A stretch of 64,000 nt of DNA from Oceanobacillus sojae (lineage in GTDB: Bacteria; Bacillota; Bacilli; Bacillales; Amphibacillaceae), in contig NZ_LT727813.1 of the NCBI RefSeq assembly GCF_900162665.1, positions 214,213-278,212 of the forward strand, given 5' to 3'. Position 1 is the first letter of the stretch. Every line of letters starts with the position of its first letter. A model generated the notes under the pieces. That model searched no databases and had not been told where the DNA came from. It saw only the letters and a list, made by a program, of their open reading frames with translations. This document shows, piece after piece, positions 34,796 through 45,450 of the stretch. A program made the translations under genes and the position numbers.

Positions 34796-34852
34796 AAAAA
34801 AATAACATCCGTTTATCCTTGAATGATCGGGGTAAATGAATGTTATTTTTTC
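34796..34852. terminator. Bidirectional terminator between rpiR-type gene and tkt
   Basis: A 12-bp stem (34797-34808 with 34840-34851), flanked by A7 on the left and T6 on the right, with a further inner stem. It serves the rightward regulator gene and the leftward transketolase gene. Confidence 0.85.
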
Positions 34853-34918
34853 GTTTTTAATTGTAAATATGCTAAACTGTTATTTCCTATTTAGACTATT
34901 TTTTGTTTCAGTCTTTCT

Positions 34919-36916
34919 TTAATATAATTTCTTATACGTATTAACTACATTTTCAACCGTGTAGCCATATCTTTCAATAACTTCATTTCCAGGTGCAGAT
35001 GCGCCGAATGAATCAATACTCATAACGATTCCGCTATCCCCGACGTATTCTCTCCAGCCAAGCTTAGAACCCATTTCAACGGATACCCGTTTTTTTATAT
35101 TTTTGGGGAGAACACTCTCTTTATAAGCTTCCGATTGTTTTTCAAAACGGTCCCAGCTTGGCATACTTACAACATTAACGAATATACCTTGCTTTTCTAA
35201 TTCTTGTTGGGCTTCAACAGCTAAACTGACCTCTGATCCCACAGCAATCAGCATTCCTTCAGGCGCTTGAGCTGCTTCAGAAATCACATAAGCACCTTTT
35301 TCAACCCCCTCTTTGGCAAGCTCTGCTGAACCTTTTAATGTAGGTAAACCTTGTCTGCCAAGAACAAGCATCGTCGGTTGGGAAGTATTTTCTACAGCCA
35401 GCTTCCACGCCTCTTTCGTTTCGTTTGCATCTGCCGGACGAATCACAGACAATCCCGGCATTGCCCGGAAGGATGCTAAATGCTCGATTGGCTGGTGGGT
35501 CGGACCATCCTGCCCTACCGCCACAGAATCATGTGTGAATACATACGTAACTGGCAGCTCCATTAAAGAGGCTAAACGGATTGCCGGACGCAGATAGTCC
35601 GAAAATACAAAGAATGTGCTGACAAATGGACGTAAATGATGAAGTGCTAAGCCATTGGCAATTGCCCCCATTGCAAACTCCCGAACACCAAAACGGAGGT
35701 TTCTTCCTTGATATTGACCTCTTTTAAAATCTGCTTCGTTCGTTAACCGTGTTTTCGTAGAGGAATCCAGATCAGCAGAACCGCCTATAAATTCAGGGAG
35801 TTTCTGTGCTAATTTATTCAATGTGTCCCCTGATGCTACTCGTGTTGCCAGTGTGTCTCTTGGAGAATATGCTGGGAGTTCTGTATCCCAGTCATCAGCC
35901 AGTTCGCCGTCAACAATTCGTTTTAATTGCTCTGCAAGTTCAGGATAATCTGCTTTATAGGCTTCACACAAATGATGCCAGTTCTTCTCGGCAGATTTCC
36001 CTTTCTCTTTAATGGATGTGAAATCAGCATATACTTCTTCTGGTACATGAAAAGGTTCATGCTCCCACCTATATGCTTTTTTCGTACGTTCCATTTCCTC
36101 TTTTCCTAATGGATCACTATGTGCATGATGCGTTCCTTGTAGACTGGGAGAGCCGTATCCGATGGTTGTTTTTATTTCAATAACAGTTGGATGTTCCTGA
36201 TCTTGTTTCGCCTCTTCAATCGCTTTTGAAATTGCCTCTACATCATTACCATCTTCCACTTTTAAATACTGCCAGCGGGCTGCTTCAAAACGTTTTTGAA
36301 TATGGTCGCTAAAGGAAATATCTAAATCACCATCTAAACTGATATCATTAGAATCATAGAGAACAATAAGCTTATCCAGCTGAAGATGTCCTGCAAGGGA
36401 GATAGCTTCATAGGAAACGCCTTCCATTAAATCACCGTCACCACAAATCGTATACGTATAATGATCCACTATTTTATAGTTAGGCTTATTATAAACCTCA
36501 GCTAAATGTTTTTCAGCAATAGCCATCCCCACGCTGACCGGGATGCCTTGACCTAATGGACCTGTAGTTGCCTCTACTCCGGGAGTAATTCCGTATTCTG
36601 GATGCCCAGGTGTTTTACTTCCCCACTGTCTTGTCTGCTTTAAATCATCAATAGTAACAGGATAACCGGACAGATGTAATAAATTATAAAGAAGATTAGA
36701 CCCATGCCCTGCCGAGAGTACAAATCGATCTCTATTAAACCAGCTTGGATTTTCCGGACTAATCGTTAAATGCTTTTTCCATAAAGCATAAGCCATTGCC
36801 GCTGCTCCCATTGGCATTCCAGCATGTCCATGCTGCGCTTTCTCTACACTGTCAATTGTCAGTGTTCGAATTGTATTAATGGATAGTTCTGAAATAGTGT
36901 AATTCTTCGTAGTCAT
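34919..36916 (-). CDS. tkt: Transketolase
   Basis: 665 residues, full length. Landmarks: the N-terminal H-G-H-A-G-M-P-M-G region, thiamine-diphosphate motif G-D-G-D-L-M-E-G-V-S-Y-E-A followed by D-S-N-D-I, the central pyrimidine domain (R-F-G-V-R-E-F-A-M-G) and T-H-D-S-V-A-V-G-Q-D-G-P-T-H-Q-P. It moves two-carbon units in the pentose phosphate pathway. It is downstream of an ascorbate-type PTS, so it may serve that sugar's pentose phosphates; a second, housekeeping tkt elsewhere would be expected if so. Confidence 0.96.
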   Translation of the reverse strand: MTTKNYTISELSINTIRTLTIDSVEKAQHGHAGMPMGAAAMAYALWKKHLTISPENPSWFNRDRFVLSAGHGSNLLYNLLHLSGYPVTIDDLKQTRQWGSKTPGHPEYGITPGVEATTGPLGQGIPVSVGMAIAEKHLAEVYNKPNYKIVDHYTYTICGDGDLMEGVSYEAISLAGHLQLDKLIVLYDSNDISLDGDLDISFSDHIQKRFEAARWQYLKVEDGNDVEAISKAIEEAKQDQEHPTVIEIKTTIGYGSPSLQGTHHAHSDPLGKEEMERTKKAYRWEHEPFHVPEEVYADFTSIKEKGKSAEKNWHHLCEAYKADYPELAEQLKRIVDGELADDWDTELPAYSPRDTLATRVASGDTLNKLAQKLPEFIGGSADLDSSTKTRLTNEADFKRGQYQGRNLRFGVREFAMGAIANGLALHHLRPFVSTFFVFSDYLRPAIRLASLMELPVTYVFTHDSVAVGQDGPTHQPIEHLASFRAMPGLSVIRPADANETKEAWKLAVENTSQPTMLVLGRQGLPTLKGSAELAKEGVEKGAYVISEAAQAPEGMLIAVGSEVSLAVEAQQELEKQGIFVNVVSMPSWDRFEKQSEAYKESVLPKNIKKRVSVEMGSKLGWREYVGDSGIVMSIDSFGASAPGNEVIERYGYTVENVVNTYKKLY

Positions 36917-36962
36917 AAAAATTTACCTCCAATATAAGATGAAATTCGTTTGATAATATGAC

Positions 36963-37007
36963 AGAACAAGTGCATATAAATATTTCTCACTTATATGTAC
37001 TTGTTCT
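36963..37007 (-). repeat. Intercistronic hairpin between PTS EIIC gene and tkt
   Basis: A 17-bp stem with one G-T pair (36963-36979 with 36991-37007) and an 11-base loop. It lacks a U-run on the minus strand, so processing or partial attenuation is more likely than termination. Confidence 0.65.
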
Positions 37008-37024
37008 CTATCTTCCCTTTCTGC

Positions 37025-38380
37025 TTAACCTACTTTCGACTGCTGCGATTGATTCTTCTTCTTTTTCCCTGGAATAATCATCAGCAGAATAATTACTGCT
37101 AAGCTAATCGTAATGGCAATTGGTCCGCCATAGTTTGCCAGACTTCCAAAGAAGATACCTGATACACCGAAGTCAGCATCCGAGAAGGTTGTATTTGCAA
37201 AGCCTAAATCTCCAAGTACCGGCATTAAGAAAACTGGTAAGAAGGAAATTATAATCCCGTTGACAAATGCACCGGCGACAGACCCTTTAAACCCTCCGGT
37301 AGCATTACCAAACACTCCGGCTGCTGCTCCGGTAAAAAAGTGAGGAACTACCCCTGGAAGAATAATTACTCCTCCTAAGAAAATCATAGCTACCATACTT
37401 GCAATACCTCCAAGAAAACTGGCAAAAAAGCCAATTAATACAGCATTCGGTGCATAAGTGAAAATAATAGGAACATCCAATGCCGGTTTGGCGTTTGGAA
37501 CCAGTTTTGTAGAGATACCTTTAAATGCTGGTACAATTTCAGCAAGTACAAGACGTACCCCAGAAAGGATGACAAATACCCCTGCAGCAAATGTCCCCGC
37601 CTGAATTAATGAAAATACCAGAAAGTTTGTACCTCCGCTTAATTCCGCTTCAATAAATGTCGGACCGGCAAATAAAGCAACAATTAAATACATTACTATC
37701 ATCGTTAAAGCAATACTTACTGTGCTATCCCGCAAAAATCCTAACCCATTCGGAAATTTAATATTCTCTGTAGACGTTTCTTTACTTCCTTTAAATAGTT
37801 TTCCAACTAATCCGCTTGCTGCATAGCCAACAGCGCTGAAATGACCAAGCGCAACATTATCATTTCCTGTTAATTGACGCATAAAAGGCTGTAAGCTTGC
37901 TGGAGATAATGTCATTACAATCCCCAAAGCAACTGATCCTGCCGCAATTAACCCGAATGTATTAAAGCCGGCAACTGCCATAATAACAGCCAGCATACAA
38001 GCTAAATAAAGCGTGTGATGTCCTGTTAAGAAGATATATTTATATCTGGTAAAACGGGCAATTAATATATTGACAATCATCCCAAAAAACATAATCAGGG
38101 CTGTTGTTGTTCCATAATCCGTTAAAGCTAAAGCAACTACTGCTTCATTATTCGGCACGACACCAGATACATTAAAAGCCTCTTCAAACATCGATCCAAA
38201 TGGTGTTAAAGATCCAGACAAAATGCCGGCACCAGCTGCAATAACAAGGAAACCGACAAAAGTTTTTGTTGTTCCCTTAACGGTATCTGCAATACCTTTC
38301 TTCTGAGCAATTAAACCAATTAAAGCGATTAAAGCTACAAGTATCGCCGGTTCACTTAAAATATCAATCATTGTACTCAC
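37025..38380 (-). CDS. PTS ascorbate-family EIIC (UlaA/SgaT type)
   Basis: 451 residues with about 11 membrane segments and the UlaA hallmarks: T-G-H-H-T-L-Y, Q-L-T-G-N-D-N-V-A-L-G-H, E-I-V-P-A-F-K-G-I and a central G-G-x-x-x-x-V-A. The start is GTG, with GGGAGG 8 bases upstream. It forms a sugar-acid or pentitol-type PTS with the EIIB next to it and the EIIA domain carried by the regulator. L-ascorbate is the best-known substrate of the family, but ascorbate catabolism genes are absent here, so the substrate is open. Confidence 0.9.
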   Translation of the reverse strand: MSTMIDILSEPAILVALIALIGLIAQKKGIADTVKGTTKTFVGFLVIAAGAGILSGSLTPFGSMFEEAFNVSGVVPNNEAVVALALTDYGTTTALIMFFGMIVNILIARFTRYKYIFLTGHHTLYLACMLAVIMAVAGFNTFGLIAAGSVALGIVMTLSPASLQPFMRQLTGNDNVALGHFSAVGYAASGLVGKLFKGSKETSTENIKFPNGLGFLRDSTVSIALTMIVMYLIVALFAGPTFIEAELSGGTNFLVFSLIQAGTFAAGVFVILSGVRLVLAEIVPAFKGISTKLVPNAKPALDVPIIFTYAPNAVLIGFFASFLGGIASMVAMIFLGGVIILPGVVPHFFTGAAAGVFGNATGGFKGSVAGAFVNGIIISFLPVFLMPVLGDLGFANTTFSDADFGVSGIFFGSLANYGGPIAITISLAVIILLMIIPGKKKKNQSQQSKVG

Positions 38381-38413
38381 ATGGAAAACCTCCCTTTTCA
38401 GTTAAGTGACTTT

Positions 38414-38695
38414 TTATAGATAACCTTTTTCACGTACCAATTTCTCTACCTTTTCACGCAGTTCATCCATATCAATAATACTTTCCATAACAATCACTTC
38501 ACCTAAATGACTTCCACCGTCAGCAATATCCTTCGCTAAGAAAAAGACATCCGCATCACCCGGAGTTGCTGAACTCAAATCTGAATGTGCAACCTCTATC
38601 CCCGTTACGCCTAATTCTTGTAAAATTTGATTAATATTCATTTCTACCATAAAACTCGTACCTAACCCTGATCCACACACTGTTAAAATTTTCAT
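38414..38695 (-). CDS. PTS ascorbate-family EIIB (UlaB/SgaB type)
   Basis: 93 residues starting M-K-I-L-T-V-C-G-S-G-L-G-T-S; Cys7 is the phosphorylation site. Its ATG overlaps the stop of the regulator gene by 4 bases (ATGA), so it is translationally coupled to it. It passes phosphate from the regulator-fused or a separate EIIA to substrate in the EIIC channel. Confidence 0.93.
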   Translation of the reverse strand: MKILTVCGSGLGTSFMVEMNINQILQELGVTGIEVAHSDLSSATPGDADVFFLAKDIADGGSHLGEVIVMESIIDMDELREKVEKLVREKGYL

Positions 38696-40743
38696 AACAC
38701 CTTTTCCCCCTCTTGAATAATAGATATCATTTCGTCTATTGAAGCTGTTTCTTTCAAACGGTTGATAAAAGAAGCACTTCCTAATATTTTGGTTAATTGA
38801 GCCAAAGCTTTTAAATGCGCTTCATTATCCACTGCTGCTAAGCAAATGATTAAATCAATCTGGTGCTCTTTTTTTCCTAATAATGCAGTTGGTCTTTTTA
38901 ATTTAAGCATGGACATACCCAACTTATTTACACCATTCTCAGGTCTTGCATGGGGGATACCTACACCTTTTCCAACGTGGATATAAGTCCCCAATTCTTT
39001 CACATTGTTAATCATGGCTTCTACATAGGATTCTTGAATATTATTTTGGTCAAGTAATGGAATAGAAGCTTTACGGATTGCTTCTTCCCATTCCAGCTGC
39101 TCTTCTGTGATTTGAATCATATCTTTTGTCAATAACTCGGATAACATAGGTTTATACACCTCTTTTTGATTACTTGTTGCATAAAACAATTGAACGAGAC
39201 TTCCATAAAGCTTTTCTTCATTGGTAACTGTTGCATTATTTTTAATCACAGTCATAATCTCATCAATCATTAAATGCTTTGAATGGCTCGATAATTTAGG
39301 AAAATGTTTATAAACGGACTGCAGCAAATGCTTCTTCTCCACCTGCGTCATCAATGGCTTCACTACAAATGTCGGCTTGGAAGATTCTACCTGTATGGTG
39401 GAAAATACTAAATCATAGTTTTGCACAGATATATCAGCAAATTGATCTCCATTAAACACCTCTGAAAAATAGATTTCCGGAAATAATTCTTTCAGTTGAG
39501 AAGCGAGCATCATTGACGAACTAATTCCATTTGCACAAACAATTAACCCCGTAACCCGTCCAATTTCCATTGTATTTTGACGATCAATAATACTGCCAAA
39601 ATGCATGGTGAAGAATCCAATTTCATCCTCGCTTATTTCTTTTCCTGTCCAACTCTCCAGTGGTGATAAGGAGCGTTTTACAAATTGGAACAGCTCAGCA
39701 TACTCCGATTGGATAGTTGTTGATAAAGGATTATGAAAAGGAATTTCAAATAAAATTCGGAAGTAGGCAGGAACTAAGTGATTAAATAAACTTTCTTTCA
39801 AGAGCTGTTTATTCTTCACAGGAAGCAGTGTATTTTTTTCAAATTCCTCAATAATCTCCTCTGATAATGCTAATAGCTCAGGGGTGTCCACCCGTTGAAT
39901 ATGTTCTATTGCTGTTAACAACAAAATTGTTACAAGATATACTTCTTGTGCTGCTCTCTGCTCTCCATATAACTGTTCAGAAAGAGAATCTGCCAAGGGA
40001 AGTAAAGATTGTTTTAACAGCAAATCCTTCTCTTCCTCCAAAAAGAATAATTCCTCTTTTCCGCCTGCCTGGAAAAATGTAAAATAATAAATCAGTTCCA
40101 TTTTTCTTGTTTTAACTAATTGCACCCCATGCTCTGCAAGCCATCTTTGCATGACATCCCTTGTCTGTTTTAGAGACTCCTCCTCATTCCATGCTCTGAG
40201 AATATAAATGATAAATTCCTCTCCCATGGATTGGCCTAACAATTGGTGGATACATGAAATAACACTTCTTCGTTTCCCCATCTCATTTCCTTCAATACAG
40301 TATCCTTCATTTCGGCTGTACCTGAAGATCAGTCCCTTCTCCTGACAATTCTTTTTTAACCTGCGCACATCACTTAGAGCGGTGTTTTTACTTACTTTAA
40401 ACAGAGATTGCAAGTGGAAATTAGACACAGGCTCTTTTCTTATATAAATGTAAAGATAAATCATATAAATTCGATTATCCTCTGAAAAGTTATATCGCCC
40501 TATGCTCCTGTCAGAATGTAATTTTTCCCTTAAAACTTCTTTCGCTTCTGCCGAAATCCGAAAGTATCGATGATTGATTTCTAACTTCGGAATATTGAAA
40601 TCTTCCAATATTCCGTTCACCTTCTCAAAGTCATACATCAGCTGTCGGTCGGATAATTTTAACTGCTGCATCAGCTCCAGCTTTGTAATCTGTTCATGGT
40701 TCATTATTTCTTCAACTAGTCGAATGGAGCGCTGATCTAACAT
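38692..40743 (-). CDS. PRD-containing BglG/MtlR-type transcriptional activator with EIIB-like and EIIA domains
   Basis: About 683 residues: N-terminal HTH (to about 80), a second HTH/Mga-like part (S-K-N-T-A-L-S-D-V-R-R-L-K-K), two PRD domains, an EIIB-like domain (L-I-V-C-A-N-G-I-S-S-S-M-M) and a C-terminal EIIA of the fructose/ascorbate type (G-I-P-H-A-R-P, active His). The ATG at 40743 is chosen over the upstream GTG because AGAGGTGA lies 8 bases before it. It both regulates the operon and may supply its missing EIIA, as no separate EIIA gene follows. Confidence 0.9.
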   Translation of the reverse strand: MLDQRSIRLVEEIMNHEQITKLELMQQLKLSDRQLMYDFEKVNGILEDFNIPKLEINHRYFRISAEAKEVLREKLHSDRSIGRYNFSEDNRIYMIYLYIYIRKEPVSNFHLQSLFKVSKNTALSDVRRLKKNCQEKGLIFRYSRNEGYCIEGNEMGKRRSVISCIHQLLGQSMGEEFIIYILRAWNEEESLKQTRDVMQRWLAEHGVQLVKTRKMELIYYFTFFQAGGKEELFFLEEEKDLLLKQSLLPLADSLSEQLYGEQRAAQEVYLVTILLLTAIEHIQRVDTPELLALSEEIIEEFEKNTLLPVKNKQLLKESLFNHLVPAYFRILFEIPFHNPLSTTIQSEYAELFQFVKRSLSPLESWTGKEISEDEIGFFTMHFGSIIDRQNTMEIGRVTGLIVCANGISSSMMLASQLKELFPEIYFSEVFNGDQFADISVQNYDLVFSTIQVESSKPTFVVKPLMTQVEKKHLLQSVYKHFPKLSSHSKHLMIDEIMTVIKNNATVTNEEKLYGSLVQLFYATSNQKEVYKPMLSELLTKDMIQITEEQLEWEEAIRKASIPLLDQNNIQESYVEAMINNVKELGTYIHVGKGVGIPHARPENGVNKLGMSMLKLKRPTALLGKKEHQIDLIICLAAVDNEAHLKALAQLTKILGSASFINRLKETASIDEMISIIQEGEKVL

Positions 40744-40765
40744 GTTACTCTCACCTCTCACTATA

Positions 40766-40794
40766 ATTATAAAACGCTTACAACGCTGTCACAA
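40766..40794 (-). promoter_or_regulatory. Promoter of the ascorbate-type PTS operon with a cre-like site
   Basis: TTGTGA (40789-40794), 17 bases, TATAAT (40766-40771) on the minus strand. TGTAAGCGTTTTAT at 40769-40782 overlaps the -10 box and matches 12 of 14 positions of the CcpA cre consensus. Catabolite repression is a reasonable inference. Confidence 0.65.
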
Positions 40795-41071
40795 CAACGT
40801 TTAGGCACAACTTATGGCGGGATAGATTACATAGATTGTGCTTTCCTTTTCTTGTTAAAATTGTACTTTAATTAGCAGACAGACTCGGTATAGTTTTACA
40901 CTGATACTTCAGGAGATCTTCTTAAGACTTGTAAAATATGGATAGTATTCATTGAGTAAACTATTCGGTTATCATTATGTATTTTAGAAGACCGCAGGAT
41001 ATAACCTTTCTTTAAGTAAAAGTTGTTTAAGCCTAATCTTTTATTTATATAAATTATAAGAGCTCGATTTT
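40795..41071. other. Intergenic DNA with no recognised gene
   Basis: AT-rich stretch between the PTS promoter and the small lipoprotein ORF. I see no ORF with a ribosome binding site, no strong hairpin and no repeat shared with other parts of the window. Confidence 0.5.
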
Positions 41072-41224
41072 TTGAAGAAATTATTAGTTTTATTAGCAGG
41101 TATGATGTTGTTCTTAGCAGCTTGTAGTGATGAAAGCTGTTTCCAAATGTATTGTCTAATTCTTAATGTGGAAATTATGGATGCGCTGGATTCGTATGGT
41201 AAAATAAAATGCAAGGAAAAATAA
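41072..41224 (+). pseudogene. Small lipoprotein ORF or truncated lipoprotein remnant (50 residues)
   Basis: TTG start, then K-K-L-L-V-L-L-A-G-M-M-L-F-L-A-A-C-S: a textbook lipoprotein signal peptide with lipobox L-A-A-C (Cys18). After it come only 32 residues without a recognisable domain, ending 12 bases before the next gene. The ribosome binding site is poor. Most likely the 5' end of a decayed lipoprotein gene fused to unrelated sequence; a genuine mini-lipoprotein is the alternative. Confidence 0.45.
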
Positions 41225-41236
41225 AGGAGAATAAGG

Positions 41237-41722
41237 ATGGAAAACGGGAAACTTAGAGATACGGCAAGCGCCTATGCAATTTTTGCTTTGCTATATTTGA
41301 TATATGGAATGTATAGAATCTTTGAACGAAATTTTATTTTAACTATTAATCTTGAATTAGATGTCTCAAATTTTCGTTGGGTTAGTTTTTTAAGTGATGT
41401 AGCTAGTGCCGGATTTAGGGTAGTAGTTTTGCTTGGGATTAGTCTAGTCCTCTACAAACTTATTAATGTTTTGAGAAAAAGTAATGAAAAGACAAACAAG
41501 CTCTTAGCAAATATAGCGAACGTCTTCACAGTTCTCGCAACTATATATTTAATTTATTATATTGGAGATATCGTATATAGGTATGTTACTGTTATGCTTG
41601 CTAATCCTCATCTCAGTGTAAACCAGATGGTCAACTTTTATATTTTGATAGGTGATATAGCTAACAATGTGTTTAAAGTATTAGTTTTACTTGGATTTGG
41701 TGCAATACTTCGCAGGCTATAG
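41237..41722 (+). CDS. Four-helix membrane protein of unknown function (DUF2975-like)
   Basis: 161 residues with four hydrophobic segments (about 12-30, 50-75, 92-115, 130-155) and short charged loops, layout as in DUF2975 proteins. AAAGGAG lies 7 bases before the ATG. No HTH partner gene, which DUF2975 genes often have, is adjacent. I cannot assign a function. Confidence 0.65.
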   Translation: MENGKLRDTASAYAIFALLYLIYGMYRIFERNFILTINLELDVSNFRWVSFLSDVASAGFRVVVLLGISLVLYKLINVLRKSNEKTNKLLANIANVFTVLATIYLIYYIGDIVYRYVTVMLANPHLSVNQMVNFYILIGDIANNVFKVLVLLGFGAILRRL

Positions 41723-41734
41723 GATTGAATGTAA

Positions 41735-41773
41735 AGCCCTCACAATCAAGTGAAGGGCTGAATTTCATTTTAT
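41735..41773 (+). terminator. Hairpin after the membrane protein gene, likely terminator
   Basis: AGCCCT-CAC / GTG-A-AGGGCT stem with a 6-base loop (41735-41759), followed by the T-rich GAATTTCATTTTATT on the plus strand. Confidence 0.6.
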
Positions 41774-41821
41774 TAATGTTCTTGAACCCCCCTGCTATGC
41801 AGGGGGGTTCAAGAACATTAA
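41773..41821. repeat. Perfect 23-bp inverted repeat with 3-base loop
   Basis: 41773-41795 is the exact reverse complement of 41799-41821, with TAT as loop and a C6/G6 block inside. It is far longer and more perfect than the other terminators here. It lies between two converging genes and just before the groEL terminator. Confidence 0.85.
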
Positions 41822-41850
41822 AAAGAGACTCCGAAAAATTCGGAAGTCTC
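41820..41850 (-). terminator. Rho-independent terminator of groES-groEL
   Basis: An 11-bp stem with one bulged base (41825-41835 with 41839-41850), followed on the minus strand by TTTTTAATG. It is about 100 bases after the groEL stop; its end touches the 23-bp palindrome. Confidence 0.8.
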
Positions 41851-41952
41851 ATGAATAACTTGCTTAATTTTTAATGAAATGCGGTTAAAATGCGGTCATT
41901 TAATTCATTAGACCGCTCAAACCGTTGTTGTATCAACGTTCAAGCGAATGAC

Positions 41953-43608
<1,656 letters not shown>

Positions 43609-43642
43609 TCAGGGTTTCATTAAAGATTCATCGTATATTTGT

Positions 43643-43954
<312 letters not shown>

Positions 43955-43963
43955 TTATTTTTA

Positions 43964-43990
43964 TTAGCACTCTTATCGAGCGAGTGCTAA
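43964..43990. promoter_or_regulatory. CIRCE operator (HrcA binding site)
   Basis: Exact TTAGCACTC-N9-GAGTGCTAA, the canonical HrcA heat-shock operator, between the groES promoter and its ribosome binding site. Confidence 0.97.
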
Positions 43991-44001
43991 CTCCAATTAA
44001 T

Positions 44002-44030
44002 ATAATAATTAATTCTTGCAAAAAATGCAA
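44002..44030 (-). promoter_or_regulatory. Sigma-A promoter of groES-groEL
   Basis: Minus strand TTGCAT (44025-44030), 17-base spacer, TATTAT (44002-44007), directly upstream of CIRCE, which would sit at the transcription start. Confidence 0.75.
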
Positions 44031-44435
44031 GCATCATGATGTTGAATTTTTAGAAAAACTTATATTCAATTTTTGAGAATATGTTTTTTTTCCTGCACTT
44101 AATACTTTAAACTTTTACTATGATAAAATACTTTTTTAGGCAGTGATGACTCATCCCATCATAAAAAGTTCGGAGTAATTTTATACGAAGAATATGCAGA
44201 ATAGATTTTTTTCAGCGTTTGATGCATGATTTCGTGTACTTCTGATTATAATTTTCAGTGACAGGTGTGTTAGAATATACGTTATGATGAACTTGCATGT
44301 CTTAGATCGGGGCTACGATTATCTGCCCCGATAAAATCATTTGTGATGGATTCCGCTTTACTGGACAAGACGGGCAGTTCCTCTTTCCAATGCTTTTTAC
44401 AGCTGTTTTTGATTTTAAATTAAAGGAGCGTTTTT
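44031..44435. other. Intergenic region upstream of ydiL with one GC-rich hairpin
   Basis: About 400 bases without an ORF. The one structured element is ATCGGGGC/GCCCCGAT at 44306-44332 (8-bp stem, 11-base loop) without a U-run. A possible plus-strand -10 TATGAT lies near 44283, close to the hairpin, which would then be in the ydiL leader. No riboswitch or tRNA recognised. Confidence 0.4.
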
Positions 44436-45140
44436 ATGACTCGAAGATATATATATGTCATGCTTACATATATCATTATGCAATTCTCTGTTTACCTTGC
44501 CGTACCGTTACTGGTATTTGTATTTCATGCAGATCCGGTGCTAGCCAATATTTATTGGGCTGTTTTTAGCTTTACTGCAGGTCTTGTCATTGTTCTTTGG
44601 TTCTTGAAACCGGATATGCAGCTTCGTGCTCATCCGGATGCTGCTGGTGCCGGCGCTATTATTGTCTGGTCTGTTCTCGGTATCATTATGGCACTTCTTG
44701 CTCAAGGGTTGGCTGCTACAATTGAATTAGAGGTATTTGGGATAGACCCGGGTTCAGAGAATACACAGGGACTTATGAATTTGGCCCGCATTGCACCTAT
44801 CTTTATTATCCTGCCATCCATTCTCGCACCAATATTGGAAGAAATAATTTTCCGGAAAATTATTTTTGGTTCACTTTATAAAAAAATGAACTTTTTCTTT
44901 GCCGCACTTATTTCTTCCCTTATCTTTGCCGTGATTCATTTGGATTTCATGCATATAATGGTATACGCATCAATGGGTTTTGTTTTTGCTTTCCTATATG
45001 TGCAGACAAAGCGGATCATTGTGCCGATCATTGTTCATGCGGGCATGAACTCTCTTGTCGTGCTGGTTCAATTTTCGTTGGATCCGGAAGAAATTCAACG
45101 GCAGCTTGATCAATTACAACTTATCTTCTTTGGAGGTTAA
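44436..45140 (+). CDS. ydiL: CPBP intramembrane protease (YdiL-like, Abi/CAAX family)
   Basis: 234 residues with about six to seven membrane segments. The CPBP motifs are present: E-E-I-I-F-R (E-E-x-x-x-R) and the later H-L-D-F-M-H and H-A-G-M-N-S histidines. In B. subtilis ydiL lies next to groESL in the same arrangement. The physiological substrate is unknown. AAAGGAGCG precedes the ATG. Confidence 0.88.
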   Translation: MTRRYIYVMLTYIIMQFSVYLAVPLLVFVFHADPVLANIYWAVFSFTAGLVIVLWFLKPDMQLRAHPDAAGAGAIIVWSVLGIIMALLAQGLAATIELEVFGIDPGSENTQGLMNLARIAPIFIILPSILAPILEEIIFRKIIFGSLYKKMNFFFAALISSLIFAVIHLDFMHIMVYASMGFVFAFLYVQTKRIIVPIIVHAGMNSLVVLVQFSLDPEEIQRQLDQLQLIFFGG

Positions 45141-45141
45141 T

Positions 45142-45336
45142 ATGCATCGACCTTATTTAATTAAAGCAATTATTTATGTATTGTTTGGGGCTTTATTTGT
45201 TTATTTCGGTATCCAGAGTAAAGGAGCAACTGTCTGGGATACGATTACACTAATATTGGCCGCATTTGCAGCATTAAATTTTTATGCCGGTTTCCGGATG
45301 CTGCGATTCTATTATAAAATAAAGAATAAAAAATAA
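45142..45336 (+). CDS. ydiK: YdiK-like small membrane protein (DUF4305)
   Basis: 64 residues: two hydrophobic segments (about 8-24 and 30-50) and a basic C-terminal tail (Y-Y-K-I-K-N-K-K). The true ATG is at 45142, after TTTGGAGG; the longer ORF reading in from 45055 runs over the end of ydiL. It is immediately downstream of ydiL, as in B. subtilis. Function unknown. Confidence 0.8.
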   Translation: MHRPYLIKAIIYVLFGALFVYFGIQSKGATVWDTITLILAAFAALNFYAGFRMLRFYYKIKNKK

Positions 45337-45397
45337 AAAACTAGCTCTTAAGCAGTCTCCTTCTATTTAGAAGACCTGTAAAGGGCTAGTTTTTTTG
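45335..45397. terminator. Bidirectional terminator between ydiK and rex
   Basis: AAAAAACTAGC pairs with GCTAGTTTTTT at the two ends of a 60-base hairpin region, giving U-runs on both strands for the convergent ydiK and rex genes. Confidence 0.75.
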
Positions 45398-45450
45398 TAA
45401 GGGATGATAAATCCCTTTTAAAAGGATCGCATGTCAAGCTCCTGGCTATC

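Noticed and set aside
34919..36916. Transketolase as dihydroxyacetone synthase or sugar-specific variant
   Set aside because: Sequence shows ordinary transketolase motifs throughout; nothing supports a specialised substrate beyond its neighbourhood.
44306..44332. GC-rich hairpin upstream of ydiL as a terminator
   Set aside because: Neither strand has a U-run after the stem, so termination is not supported.
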